Part shown: one piece after another, positions 7,719 through 17,119 of the stretch
Position numbering within the stretch: the first letter of the stretch is position 1
Layout: every line of letters starts with the position of its first letter
Assembly (NCBI GenBank): GCA_049596955.1
Contig: JBMYMD010000007.1
Location: 42,026-106,025, forward strand
Reading direction: 5' to 3'
Length of the DNA: 64,000 bases
Source of the DNA: UBA3478 sp049596955
GTDB lineage: Bacteria; Bacteroidota; Bacteroidia; Flavobacteriales; Flavobacteriaceae
Made by a program: the position numbers and the translations under genes
The notes under the pieces: generated by a model
Seen by the model: only the letters and a program-made list of their open reading frames with translations
Databases searched by the model: none
Told to the model about the DNA's origin: nothing

Positions 7719-9367
7719 TAACCTAATAATGTTTTGGCATGGTCAATAGCAGTGCTATTTGGCTTTTCTCCAGCAATCATATTAGCTACCTCTTTTACGC
7801 GTTCCTCGTTACTCAAATAAAAGACTCTTGTCAAAGTTTTATCAGCTGAGGTTTGTTTGTCAATCTTGATGTGGTAATCTCCTTTTGAAGCTAACTGAGG
7901 CAAATGCGTAACCGCCAATACTTGAGTACGTCCTGCCATCATTGACATCATGTTAGCCATTTTATCAGCTATATTTCCTGAAACTCCGGTGTCAATTTCA
8001 TCAAAAATTACTGTAGGTAGGGCAAGATACTGACTAGACTCAAACTTAACAGCCAACATTATTCTAGATAATTCACCTCCTGAAGCCACCTTTTTTAGCG
8101 TAGTTACCGGCATTCCTTTGTTAGCAGAAAACTTAAAATCAACAGAACTCAACCCATTAAATTGAAAATGTTCAAGGAGTCTTAGTTCAATTACAAAGTC
8201 CGAATGAGGCATTCCCAAAGCACTCAAATGTGTTGAAATAGCCTTTTGCAAAGAAGTTGAGGCTTTTAACCTGTTTTCATGAATCTCTTTGCCTTGGCTT
8301 TGTATCACAGTTCTCAATTGCTCTAATCGCTCATTTAAGTTTGCTATATTTTCGTCATACGATTGCTGAGATACAGAAAACGCAAGTAGCTCATCTCGTT
8401 TTTGGATAAGCTCTTCTAAAGAATTGCACTGATGTTTCCTGAACAATGCTTCATAACTACCTAACAACTCATCCACAATTTGTAATCGTTTGGGATCAAC
8501 AATGATACGCTCTGCTTCTTGATTTAATGACTCTTGAAAGTCTAGTGCCTCAAGTCTTATACTGTGTAAACGCTCATATAAGTTTTGAAGTGCTGTCGAT
8601 GTGCTAGACATTTTCTGCAATGTCTTAAGAGATTCATCTAACAAAAGTTCAATACCATGACGCTCATCTCCAAACAACTGATTGATATGCTGTATTTGCG
8701 TTAAAAGAAACTCCGCAGAAGAAAGTATTTTTTGTTCTTCTTCTATATCTTCAAGAACAATTCCATCTAACTGAACTGATTGAAGTTCTTGAAGCAAAAA
8801 AGCGTTTAGCTCTATATTTTTTTGTGCATCTGAATATTGATGTTCGAGCTGCGTCTTTTCGTTTTCACACTGCTTGTAAGCATTAAAATTTGACTGATAG
8901 CGATCTATCAATTCTCGGTGATTTGAAATAGAATCTAACAAATTCAGTTGTTCCTTTTCTTGCAATAAATAAAAGGTGTCATGTTGTGCATGTATATCGA
9001 TAAGCATTTTGGCAAGTTCTGAAAGTACCTCCAAGCGAACAGGGCAGTCGTTGACAAATGCTCTACTTCTACCATTAGGATTGAGCTCTCTTCGAATCAG
9101 GGTATCCTCAAAATAATCGATATCATTAGCATCAAACCAAGATTTGTGATTGGCATTAAGTTGCACATTAATTTCAATGACACATTTTTTGGATTCATCA
9201 GTTAAAACAGATAAATCGGCACGTTTACCAAATCCAAGGGCAATTGCTTCCAGCACAATAGACTTACCCGCTCCTGTTTCACCTGTGATTACTGATAAGC
9301 CACCTTGAAAATTCAAGGACATTTCTTCAATAAGTGCAAAATTTTGAATTTGAATAGTCGAAATCAC
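7715..9367 (-). CDS. recN: DNA repair ATPase RecN
   Basis: A 550-residue SMC-like ATPase used in double-strand break repair. The Walker A motif GETGAGKS (about residues 28-35) follows the family start IQIQNFALIEE. The long middle part (about 160-370) is coiled-coil in character, rich in Glu, Gln and Leu. The ABC signature SGGELSRIMLAVK and Walker B PTVIFDEIDTGVSG lie in the C-terminal third, followed by the VLAVTHLPQLA switch region. The start codon is GTG; no in-frame ATG lies upstream, and homologues start at the same point. It lies 6 bp downstream of the DUF4835 gene. Confidence 0.95.
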   Translation of the reverse strand: MISTIQIQNFALIEEMSLNFQGGLSVITGETGAGKSIVLEAIALGFGKRADLSVLTDESKKCVIEINVQLNANHKSWFDANDIDYFEDTLIRRELNPNGRSRAFVNDCPVRLEVLSELAKMLIDIHAQHDTFYLLQEKEQLNLLDSISNHRELIDRYQSNFNAYKQCENEKTQLEHQYSDAQKNIELNAFLLQELQSVQLDGIVLEDIEEEQKILSSAEFLLTQIQHINQLFGDERHGIELLLDESLKTLQKMSSTSTALQNLYERLHSIRLEALDFQESLNQEAERIIVDPKRLQIVDELLGSYEALFRKHQCNSLEELIQKRDELLAFSVSQQSYDENIANLNERLEQLRTVIQSQGKEIHENRLKASTSLQKAISTHLSALGMPHSDFVIELRLLEHFQFNGLSSVDFKFSANKGMPVTTLKKVASGGELSRIMLAVKFESSQYLALPTVIFDEIDTGVSGNIADKMANMMSMMAGRTQVLAVTHLPQLASKGDYHIKIDKQTSADKTLTRVFYLSNEERVKEVANMIAGEKPNSTAIDHAKTLLGY

Positions 9368-9373
9368 GATAGA

Positions 9374-10264
9374 TCAATTAGAGGTAGTCCATTTATTCGT
9401 GTAATAAGGTGCGACCTTGTTCAGTATTTTTGTAAGCCGTTCCAATTTTTGCTCTTCTTCGGCATCTTTGAATAAAAGAGCATTAATTTCATCTGATTTC
9501 GCATCAAAGAGCATTCTCAGTAATACCGCATTACCTCTTTGCCTCGATAAGTTTTCAATTGATAGCAGTGATTCATAAATATTATTTTGACCCTGCTCAT
9601 AATCAGCCTCTAATAAATCCATTCCATTAATGTGGTAATTGTAATACAATCTTCTAAAATTATCAAAGGAATTATTTAAGATGTCATTAACGTAATCGGT
9701 TCTTGTCTTAGGCCATGAAAAAGCACTATTAGCAGCCATTTGTACCGAAATTTGATTGGCAGATTCAAAGTAAATTGAACCTCCATTTAAGGCAAAACTA
9801 TCTGCGTGAAATCCCAAAGCTAAAAATGTGTAATAACTGACCACGCTCACCAAATTTGAATTTGTTGCGTTTAGATTAAGCGCGAGAGGGGTGCCCATTT
9901 CATATTTAAAATTAACTGAAGGGTCATTTATCAATAAGAGAGGAGTCTGATAGGATGTATTATACACCGGACGGTTATAGCTAATTTGTAGCGTACATTG
10001 GTACACATCGTTTTCATACTCATTCACAATGAAATAGTATCTAATATTCAACCGAGATTGATCCGGATAGGTTTCAGAAGACCAGTTTGTTGAATTTAAA
10101 AAAGACTGCAGACTTGATTGTAAGTTTTGAAACTGCTGAATATTAGTTTGATTGATTTGGTCGGTATTAAAAAACACTTCGGCATTGAGTTGTTGGGCAA
10201 AGGATAATTGCACCTGTATAAACAAGAACAACATACCCAAAAGACCTAGTACTTTAATTTTCAT
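9374..10264 (-). CDS. DUF4835 family exported protein (PorD-like)
   Basis: A 296-residue protein with a clear N-terminal signal peptide (MKIKVLGLLGMLFLF..., cleavage likely after SFAQ near residue 24), so periplasmic or outer-membrane. The mature part is rich in Asn, Tyr and Gln, as in DUF4835 proteins, which are found across Bacteroidota in this same place between coaBC and recN. Members have been linked to the type IX secretion system under the name PorD. I base the call on the synteny, the signal peptide and segments such as LNAEVFFN and ALGFHADSF. It overlaps the end of coaBC by 11 bp. Molecular function is unknown. Confidence 0.8.
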   Translation of the reverse strand: MKIKVLGLLGMLFLFIQVQLSFAQQLNAEVFFNTDQINQTNIQQFQNLQSSLQSFLNSTNWSSETYPDQSRLNIRYYFIVNEYENDVYQCTLQISYNRPVYNTSYQTPLLLINDPSVNFKYEMGTPLALNLNATNSNLVSVVSYYTFLALGFHADSFALNGGSIYFESANQISVQMAANSAFSWPKTRTDYVNDILNNSFDNFRRLYYNYHINGMDLLEADYEQGQNNIYESLLSIENLSRQRGNAVLLRMLFDAKSDEINALLFKDAEEEQKLERLTKILNKVAPYYTNKWTTSN

Positions 10265-11462
10265 TATTTATTTTCAAAATTTCTATCCAAATATCTTTAG
10301 CCACATCTCTTTTTTCCTTCAGAGGAATCGATTTTCGAACATGATCAACAGTTATAAAATCAACCTTATTAGTGGTGTTTCCAAAACCAGCTCCTTCAAC
10401 TTTCAGTGAATTTAATACAATAGCATCTAAATTTTTTGTTCTTAATTTTTTAGACGCATTTTCTAATTCATTTTCAGTTTCGAGCGCAAAACCAATTAAA
10501 AGTTGATGCTTCTTCATTTGTCCAAGCTCAAAAAGGATGTCCTTAGTCTTTACCAGTTCTAAATTAAGAGAATCTCCTGACTTTTTTATTTTTTCATTTT
10601 GCCTCACCCTAGGTTGATAATCTCCAACGGCCGCTGCCGAAATTACAATTGTAGATTCATCAAAGTTTTTAATCATCGCATCTCTCATTTGATCAACGGT
10701 TTCAACATTTGTGATTTGTACGTTTGGATTGTTCAAATTCAAATGCACAGGACCACTGATTAGTTTAACCTCTGCTCCAAGGATTGCAGCCTGTTCTGCC
10801 AACATATACCCCATTGTACCGGTAGATGGATTAGTGATAAATCTTACCGGATCTAAATACGCTCGGGTAGGACCTGCTGATATCAGAACGCTATGACCTT
10901 TAAGAGGCTTACTAGAAGAGCATATCTCTATCATTTCTTCTAATATCTCTTCGGGTTCAGCCATTCTTCCTTTTCCATGTAAACCACTAGCAAGAAAACC
11001 TTCACGAGAATCTATGAGATGTACACCTTGTTTTCTTAAAGCTTTAAAATTTTCTTGAGTTGTTTGATGTTTGTACATCTCTAGGTCCATTGCTGGTGCG
11101 ACAAAAGTGTCACCTCTAAAAGATAAAAAACAAGCAGTTACTATATTGTCACAAAGACCCTGAGCCATTTTTGTCAAAGTATTTGCAGTAGCAGGGGCAA
11201 CAAGAAGGATATCTGCCCAATCAGATAAGTGAACATGATTATTCCACTTGAAGGCTCCTTTGTTCTCTTCAATAAGTTCAGTGTAAACTTCGTGGCCCGA
11301 TAAGGCTGCTAATGTCAGTGGAGTGACAAAGTCTTTAGCCGCTGGAGTCATTACAACTTTAACCTCAGCGCCTTCTTTTTGAAGTAAGCGCACTATAAGT
11401 GCTGACTTGTATGCAGCGATACCTCCTGTAACAGCTAATAGAATTTTTGAACCAGAAAGCAT
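10254..11462 (-). CDS. coaBC: Bifunctional phosphopantothenoylcysteine decarboxylase / phosphopantothenate-cysteine ligase
   Basis: A 402-residue fusion for two consecutive steps of coenzyme A synthesis. The N-terminal flavoprotein CoaC half (about 1-180) begins LLAVTGGIAAYKS and has the active-site region NNHVHLSDWADILLVAPATANT plus the PAMDLEMY motif. The C-terminal CoaB half (about 190-402) carries SAGPTRAYLDPVRFITNPSTG and the ISAAAVGDYQP motif, followed by KIKK. Length is typical. With coaE downstream it places two CoA genes in the same minus-strand run. The gene sits just after the omega-like gene (14-bp gap), a constant arrangement in flavobacteria. Confidence 0.95.
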   Translation of the reverse strand: MLSGSKILLAVTGGIAAYKSALIVRLLQKEGAEVKVVMTPAAKDFVTPLTLAALSGHEVYTELIEENKGAFKWNNHVHLSDWADILLVAPATANTLTKMAQGLCDNIVTACFLSFRGDTFVAPAMDLEMYKHQTTQENFKALRKQGVHLIDSREGFLASGLHGKGRMAEPEEILEEMIEICSSSKPLKGHSVLISAGPTRAYLDPVRFITNPSTGTMGYMLAEQAAILGAEVKLISGPVHLNLNNPNVQITNVETVDQMRDAMIKNFDESTIVISAAAVGDYQPRVRQNEKIKKSGDSLNLELVKTKDILFELGQMKKHQLLIGFALETENELENASKKLRTKNLDAIVLNSLKVEGAGFGNTTNKVDFITVDHVRKSIPLKEKRDVAKDIWIEILKINNEN

Positions 11463-11476
11463 GCTACGTTAGAGAA

Positions 11477-11803
11477 TTATTTTTCTCTCTCAGTATTTCT
11501 GAAATAGATTTTATCGTTTAACCACTCCTCTACGGCTAATGCGTGTGGCTTAGGAAGTTTTTCATAAAATTTTGAAACCTCAATTTGCTCCTTATTTTCG
11601 AAAACCTCTTCAAGATTATCACTGTAAGTGGCGAACTCTTCTAGTTTTTCAAGTAACTCTTTCTTGATTTCTGAATTAATTTGAATCGCTCTTTTGGCTA
11701 CTACCGAAATGGATTCATAAATGTTTTCAGTTTTCTGATCAAATTCGTTCTTATCAATCGTTGTAGTTGATACAGAAGCGTTAGTATTTCTCAAGTTTGC
11801 CAT
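11477..11803 (-). CDS. Omega-like RNA polymerase subunit (RpoZ/Rpb6 family)
   Basis: A 108-residue hydrophilic protein. The segment NIYESISVVAKRAIQIN is the omega/Rpb6 core, where a conserved Ala-Lys-Arg-Ala helix contacts the beta-prime subunit. The following KKELLEKLEEF helix and acidic tail are typical of the divergent Bacteroidota version. The location between bamD and coaBC is the standard one for this gene in flavobacteria and supports the call. Omega helps RNA polymerase assembly. It is often annotated only as a hypothetical protein because similarity to proteobacterial RpoZ is low. Confidence 0.8.
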   Translation of the reverse strand: MANLRNTNASVSTTTIDKNEFDQKTENIYESISVVAKRAIQINSEIKKELLEKLEEFATYSDNLEEVFENKEQIEVSKFYEKLPKPHALAVEEWLNDKIYFRNTEREK

Positions 11804-11821
11804 ATATAAAAGGGTATAATA

Positions 11822-12694
11822 TTATTTTTCTGTAGTGGGTTCTGTGGTTTCGGTCGCATTAATCCTACTAAAATCAACTTCTCCTTGCAGACCGGCATCA
11901 ATAATTGAAAAGAGCACCAAAGATTCTTCTTCAAATTTAGATTGAGGATAATTCTTTTGAAATAAATCAAAGTATTCCTTAGCTGTTACAAAGCGCTCTT
12001 TCATTTTATCAAAAGTACTGTTCATAGCTAGTTGGGTTGCTGATTTCAATCGAATATAATATGCTTCTTCTCGGTAAATAGAGCCTGGATTTTCTGATAT
12101 AAAGTTATCCATAGATTTCATAGAAGCCTTTAGAACAGGGAAGTTAAACTCTCCTAAACGATCAAATTGTTTGCCGATTTCGAATGCCTTGCGTTCTTTT
12201 TTAATTCCTAACTCGATAGCCATTTCACTCGCCTGATCGAAGAACTCTGAATTTGGATAGGCATTGATGAATAATTGTAATTTTGACAGGGCCTTATCTG
12301 TATCAGATTGATCTAAAGAATATTTTGGAGACATCAAATAATAGCTCTTCGCTTCATAAAATGTAGCCTGTTCCCTTTTGTCAGAACCAGGATAAGATTT
12401 AATAAATCGCTCGAATTGATAAGATGACAAATAATACGACTTGGTTTTGAATTGGGCGTCCGCAAAGAAAAATGATAAACGCTCCCCTTGTGGTTTACCA
12501 ACGTATTTCGGAGCGATTAATTCAAAGAGATGCTTGGCACGGGGATAATCTTCCTCTTCGTAATACTTCATAGCATACTCGTACATCTCTTTATTGTCGT
12601 TGTTCTTTAAAACTTTTTGATACTCGTTACAAGAAGCAAACAGAGAAACATATAACGCCAAAAAGGCCAACCTTTGAAATTGTTTTCTAAGCAT
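11822..12694 (-). CDS. bamD: Outer membrane protein assembly lipoprotein BamD
   Basis: A 290-residue lipoprotein of the Bam complex that inserts beta-barrel proteins into the outer membrane. The signal peptide ends in the lipobox FASC (Cys22). The rest is made of TPR-like helical repeats: the motifs YEEEDYPRAKHLFE, YQFERFIKSYPGS and LQLFINAYPNSEF show the recurring aromatic-Pro-x-Ser ends typical of BamD (YfiO). An acidic/Thr-rich tail closes the protein. It is followed by the omega-like and coaBC genes and preceded 9 bp upstream by dapA, as in other flavobacterial genomes. Confidence 0.93.
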   Translation of the reverse strand: MLRKQFQRLAFLALYVSLFASCNEYQKVLKNNDNKEMYEYAMKYYEEEDYPRAKHLFELIAPKYVGKPQGERLSFFFADAQFKTKSYYLSSYQFERFIKSYPGSDKREQATFYEAKSYYLMSPKYSLDQSDTDKALSKLQLFINAYPNSEFFDQASEMAIELGIKKERKAFEIGKQFDRLGEFNFPVLKASMKSMDNFISENPGSIYREEAYYIRLKSATQLAMNSTFDKMKERFVTAKEYFDLFQKNYPQSKFEEESLVLFSIIDAGLQGEVDFSRINATETTEPTTEK

Positions 12695-12703
12695 TCTGCA
12701 AAA

Positions 12704-13621
12704 TTAGGCAATATGCGGCAAAGAAAAAAGCTTAATTTCCCTACAAGCGATGCTGATTTTTTGGCTTAAATCTGGGGATGCTTCAATAAGCGGTAAACGC
12801 AGGATTGAAGAACATAATTCCATTTCATTCAAGATGGCCTTAATGCCGGTTGGGTTGCCCTCTATTGTTGTACAATTAATCAGTTCTTGTAGTTGTGAGA
12901 ACAATTCAACACATTCTTCTCGCTGACCTTTTCGTGCTAATGTCATCATTTTGGAAAATTGAGCTGGAATGGCAGCAGCAGCAACAGAAATGACACCATG
13001 ACCACCTATCAGTTCACTGTAAATTGCAGTAGAGTCATCACCTGAAATAAGAGCAAAATCATCTGGAACCTGATCGATCAATTGTTTAAAATGCTCTAAA
13101 TCTCCGCTAGCCTCTTTTAATCCAATAACATTATCTAGCTCATTAGCGATTTTAACGACAGTATCTACTTCTAAATGGACTCCCGTTCTTGACGGAACAT
13201 TATAAGCAAGAATTGGTAAATCGATGTGTGTATTTAAAAAATCATAATACGCAAACAACCCTTGCTGAGAAGGGCGAATGTAGTAGGGAGTTACGCATAA
13301 TACTGCGTGATAGTCCTCGCTAGGCAACATCTTAAATTCTTGATACAACTTTTGAGGACTAGTTCCGCTTAGACCAAGTACTAAAGGCACTCTACCCGAA
13401 ACCTGATCAGCAACAAAACGAGCTATTTGAATTTTTTCTTCAAGGGATAGCAAGGCTGTTTCAGCGGTAGTTCCAAGGACTATGAAATACTGTACACCTT
13501 GAGAAATATTGAATTCAATAATATTATTTAAAGAATCAAAATCAATATTAAAATCGTTGTGGTAAGGAGTTGGCAGCGCGACTCCTAAACCGTATTGTTC
13601 ACTTCTAAAATCTATATGCAT
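12704..13621 (-). CDS. dapA: 4-hydroxy-tetrahydrodipicolinate synthase
   Basis: A 305-residue class I aldolase that condenses pyruvate with aspartate semialdehyde in the diaminopimelate/lysine pathway. Visible motifs are the GVALPTPY start, GTTAETALLS (the pyruvate-binding Thr-Thr pair), the YNVPSRTG motif with the proton-relay Tyr and substrate-binding Arg, and the Schiff-base lysine in GLKEASGD. Length is typical. A second pathway gene, dapF, lies in this window about 10 kb away. It abuts the upstream hypothetical gene (adjacent stop and start), which suggests co-transcription. Confidence 0.95.
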   Translation of the reverse strand: MHIDFRSEQYGLGVALPTPYHNDFNIDFDSLNNIIEFNISQGVQYFIVLGTTAETALLSLEEKIQIARFVADQVSGRVPLVLGLSGTSPQKLYQEFKMLPSEDYHAVLCVTPYYIRPSQQGLFAYYDFLNTHIDLPILAYNVPSRTGVHLEVDTVVKIANELDNVIGLKEASGDLEHFKQLIDQVPDDFALISGDDSTAIYSELIGGHGVISVAAAAIPAQFSKMMTLARKGQREECVELFSQLQELINCTTIEGNPTGIKAILNEMELCSSILRLPLIEASPDLSQKISIACREIKLFSLPHIA

Positions 13622-14131
13622 TTACTGTACTAACTTTGAAATAACAGATTTAAATGTTTCAAACTCTTTGATACTACTATCAATTTCAATGTCGTTCAGT
13701 TTGTTGTTTGAAGAAGAGAATCCAATTCTAATTTTAGATTTAGATTGTAGTGAAATGAGACTAAGAAGCAAAGGGCTATTCTCAAAATAATTGAAAAGTA
13801 AATCGTACTCTCTGCGGACAAAGTCATCGAAAAACTTATTATCTATTTTACCCCTCCATCCCAAATCGTCTTTTGTACAATACTGTATCCCAAAAGGAAC
13901 CAATTTTTCTTCTTTTTTCTTATAGCCTAAAATGAACATCCTTGTCTTTGGCACATCCAGCATATCGCATAAATCATATAGTTTGTCCGTTTCGCTAAAC
14001 TGATCAATATCTACAAGAACTGCAACGTTTTTATACTTACCATTGAGGGTGTAATTTCTATCCGCTTCATCTGATAAACTATTTCTAATATGCCAGTATC
14101 CCGTCATCCATTTTAGGGCTTGAACAATCAT
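13622..14131 (-). CDS. Conserved flavobacterial protein (DUF6913-like)
   Basis: A 169-residue protein with no signal peptide or clear membrane span. Features include a VAVLVDIDQFSETDKLYDL segment resembling a beta-alpha unit of a Rossmann-type fold, a Lys-rich turn (GYKKKEEKL) and a FDDFVRREYDLLFNYFE helix. Proteins of this size and make-up lie directly before dapA in flavobacteria and are annotated as a domain of unknown function (DUF6913, from memory). It abuts dapA with no gap, so expression is probably coupled. The 115 bp before it may hold a promoter, but only a one-mismatch -7 element (CATATTTG) was found. Confidence 0.65.
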   Translation of the reverse strand: MIVQALKWMTGYWHIRNSLSDEADRNYTLNGKYKNVAVLVDIDQFSETDKLYDLCDMLDVPKTRMFILGYKKKEEKLVPFGIQYCTKDDLGWRGKIDNKFFDDFVRREYDLLFNYFENSPLLLSLISLQSKSKIRIGFSSSNNKLNDIEIDSSIKEFETFKSVISKLVQ

Positions 14132-14246
14132 TGACTTGACAAATATGAAGGATTAATATAGAACAGAATGTCTGTATTCATTGTTTTGTGAAATTATAAA
14201 CAAATTGTAAAATAAAAGATAATTTGTAACAAAATAGATTAAAAAA

Positions 14247-16271
14247 TCAGTTTACATCTGGCAAATTTTTGAGTTTGTTTTCAAATTCAATTTCTGAACA
14301 AATAGGTATATTCAATGATTCTGCTTTCTTCTTTTTAGCTGGACCCATTTGGTTTCCAGCAATTAACATATCCGTTTTAGCAGAAATAGATGAAACATTT
14401 TTACCTCCGAGTTCTTCTATCAACTGTTTTATTTCACTTCTGCTATAATTATTAAAAACACCAGAGACTACGATATTTTTTCCTTCAAAAAGCTGTGCTC
14501 TTTGACTTTGATTAGTTTGAGAAATCTCAAAAACTAAACCCTCTTGTTTTAATCGTTCAACGGTAATTTGATTAGACTCAAGTGCAAAAAAGGATAAAAC
14601 ACTCTCTGCGATCCTTGGACCTATTTCATTGATTGCTACAAGCTCTTCATAAGTAGCGCAACTCAGCTGATCTATGGATTCAAATTGCTTTGCTAAAGTT
14701 TTTGCAACGGTCTGTCCTACGTGGCGAATACCAATACCGAATAGAACCTTAGCGAAAGGTTTATCTTTTGATTTTAACACACCTTCTAGCAGGTTATCCA
14801 CTGATTTTTGTGCCATTCGATCTAGAACAAGTAATTCTTCGGCCCTGAGCTGATACAAGTCTTCTATACGATTGATAAGACCTTCATCAACTAATTGAGA
14901 AACCGTCTCAGATCCCAAACCTTCGATATCCATGGCGTTTCTAGAAATAAAATGTTGAATTCTACCCTTTATTTGCGGAGGACAATACGCTGTATTGGGA
15001 CAATAATGTTGAGCCTCACCTTCAATTCGAGTCAATTTTGTGCCGCATTCCGGACAATTTTCAACAAAATTTACGCGAGCATTTTTATTGCCTTCACCTG
15101 AAACTACAGCAATAATTTTAGGGATAATCTCCCCTCCTTTTTCAACATAAACTCGGTCATTGAAACACAACCCTAATTTATCAATCTGATCTTTGTTGTG
15201 TAACGATGCCCTTTTCACTATTGTACCAGCTAGTAATACTGGTTCCAATTGAGCTACTGGAGTTATCGCTCCTGTTCGTCCCACTTGATAAACGACATCA
15301 ACTAATCTGGTAATTGCATTTTCAGATTCGAATTTATAGGCCAAGGCCCATCGTGGTGATTTTGAGGTAGCACCAAGAAGCTCCTGATCCTCAAGTGAAT
15401 TTACTTTGAAAACTATACCATCAATCTCAAAAGGCAAATCATTTTTTCGCTCAGCCCAATGCTTTATAAAATCTTGCACTTCATCTAAGCCTTTGCATAA
15501 TTTGTAATGTTCAGGAATTTTGAATCCAAATGCCGATAAAGATTCCAATACTTCTAATTGAGTTTTAAAAGGTAAATTTTCCCCAGCAACGGCATAAGGC
15601 AAACAAGTTAATTTTCGTCTGGCTACCTCACCGCTATCTTGAAGCTTGAGCGATCCTGAAGCAGTGTTTCTGGGATTCATATAAGTGCTTAATCCCAAAC
15701 TACTACGTTCGCTATTGATGCGCTCAAATTCACTTTTTTCAAGAATAACCTCACCTCTTATTTCAAAAAAAGCAGGAAAATCAGCCCTCAACTCTAGTGG
15801 TACAGTTCTAACCGTTTTAATGTTTGATGTAACAACATCTCCTTGAAAACCATCTCCCCTAGTTATAGCGCTACTCAACTTACCATTCTCATAAATTAGA
15901 TTAATTGAAGCACCGTCGTATTTCAGTTCGCAGCTTATCTCAATGCACTCACGACCCGTTTCTTCTTTGATAATTTTCAAGCATCGATCATACCAGCTTA
16001 CAAACTCATCATAACTGTAAGCATTATCAAGGGAAAACATCCTATGAGGATGATTTTTATGTTCAAAGTTTTTAGTCACGCTTCCCCCAACGCGAACTGT
16101 GGGTGAGTGTTCATCATACAGTTCTGGATAAAGCCGTTCTAATTCTTCCAAGCGTTTGAGCTTTAAATCAAATTCATAATCACTTATTTCTGGTTGATCC
16201 AGAATGTAATAATTGTGATTGTGGATTTGAATTTCTTTCCTAAGCTGTTGTATCTCTTCTCTTTCTGTCAT
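14247..16271 (-). CDS. ligA: NAD+-dependent DNA ligase
   Basis: A 674-residue enzyme that seals Okazaki-fragment and repair nicks. Domains in order are: the N-terminal NAD-binding Ia region (YYILDQPEISDYEFD), the adenylation domain with the nucleophilic Lys117 in ELKYDG, and the OB fold. A four-cysteine zinc finger (CPECGTKL and YCPNTAYCPPQI) follows, then helix-hairpin-helix repeats (GIGIRHVGQTVAKTLA, INEIGPRIAESV) and a C-terminal BRCT domain (FEGKNIVVSGVF). Length is typical. Its ATG overlaps the end of the upstream prmC by 4 bp. Confidence 0.97.
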   Translation of the reverse strand: MTEREEIQQLRKEIQIHNHNYYILDQPEISDYEFDLKLKRLEELERLYPELYDEHSPTVRVGGSVTKNFEHKNHPHRMFSLDNAYSYDEFVSWYDRCLKIIKEETGRECIEISCELKYDGASINLIYENGKLSSAITRGDGFQGDVVTSNIKTVRTVPLELRADFPAFFEIRGEVILEKSEFERINSERSSLGLSTYMNPRNTASGSLKLQDSGEVARRKLTCLPYAVAGENLPFKTQLEVLESLSAFGFKIPEHYKLCKGLDEVQDFIKHWAERKNDLPFEIDGIVFKVNSLEDQELLGATSKSPRWALAYKFESENAITRLVDVVYQVGRTGAITPVAQLEPVLLAGTIVKRASLHNKDQIDKLGLCFNDRVYVEKGGEIIPKIIAVVSGEGNKNARVNFVENCPECGTKLTRIEGEAQHYCPNTAYCPPQIKGRIQHFISRNAMDIEGLGSETVSQLVDEGLINRIEDLYQLRAEELLVLDRMAQKSVDNLLEGVLKSKDKPFAKVLFGIGIRHVGQTVAKTLAKQFESIDQLSCATYEELVAINEIGPRIAESVLSFFALESNQITVERLKQEGLVFEISQTNQSQRAQLFEGKNIVVSGVFNNYSRSEIKQLIEELGGKNVSSISAKTDMLIAGNQMGPAKKKKAESLNIPICSEIEFENKLKNLPDVN

Positions 16272-17116
16272 TCTCGAATATTCACTTCAATAAATCGTTT
16301 TTTAGCATTGAAATCTTGATGAATCTCTACATCTCCCAGTGGTTTCACCAGTTCGATTAAATCATCAATACATTTTGGGTTAATCTCCAAAAAAAGACTT
16401 CGAGTTTTCAAATATCCAAAGTTAATGGATTGAACGATAGCCTTGTAATATTTTAAGGGGTCAGCATCGGGAACAAAAAGTGCAGTTTCTGGTTCAAAAT
16501 CAAGAACATTGCTGTGCATTAATTTTTTTTCTGATTCAAGTACATATGGAGGATTTGAAACAATGATGTCAAAATTTTGTGCCGAAGTAAAATTGCACAT
16601 ATCACAGTGTTTAAAATCAATAGAATATCCATGAGAAAGTGCATTGTAATTTGCAATTTCTAAGGCTTGTTGAGAAATATCCACACCAACCATAGAAGCA
16701 TTTTGAAATTTTGACTTTAAGGCTACTACAATACAACCACTTCCAGTTCCTAAATCTAAAATCTGAAGTTCTGAACTTTTTCTATTTTGATATTTGGAGT
16801 AAATAAGTCGCACTAATTCTTCAGTTTCCGGTCTGGGAATGAGCACACTTGAATTCACCTTAAAACTGAGGTCGAAAAAAAAAGCCTCTTCGGTAAGGTA
16901 CTGGATAGGAGTACACCGATTCAAGCTATTAAGACCTTCATGAAATTTATTGATTTGGAGTGTATTTAATTTTTTTTCAGGAGTATACACATGAATATGC
17001 GGGTTGACATTCATGTATTCTTGTAAAAAAAGCTTGTATACAGAACCGAGTTCATTTTGGTCATAAATCGAAGACAAAGTCTCAAAAAATGAACCCTTTG
17101 CTGTTATCCAATTCAT
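16268..17116 (-). CDS. prmC: Peptide chain release factor N5-glutamine methyltransferase
   Basis: A 282-residue SAM-dependent methyltransferase that methylates the GGQ glutamine of release factors RF1 and RF2. The N-terminal helical domain is followed by the family motif LIPRPETEELV (about residues 92-102), the SAM-binding DLGTGSGCIVVAL (121-133) and the catalytic NPPY at 188-191. Length matches PrmC. It lies 3 bp after the upstream GNAT gene and overlaps ligA by 4 bp, so the three form a coupled unit. Confidence 0.95.
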   Translation of the reverse strand: MNWITAKGSFFETLSSIYDQNELGSVYKLFLQEYMNVNPHIHVYTPEKKLNTLQINKFHEGLNSLNRCTPIQYLTEEAFFFDLSFKVNSSVLIPRPETEELVRLIYSKYQNRKSSELQILDLGTGSGCIVVALKSKFQNASMVGVDISQQALEIANYNALSHGYSIDFKHCDMCNFTSAQNFDIIVSNPPYVLESEKKLMHSNVLDFEPETALFVPDADPLKYYKAIVQSINFGYLKTRSLFLEINPKCIDDLIELVKPLGDVEIHQDFNAKKRFIEVNIRE

Positions 17117-17119
17117 AGG

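Noticed and set aside
14200..14227. ACAAATT/AATTTGT inverted repeat after ligA as a terminator
   Set aside because: The stem is only 7 AT-rich pairs with a 14-nt loop and no clean T tract; too weak to call.
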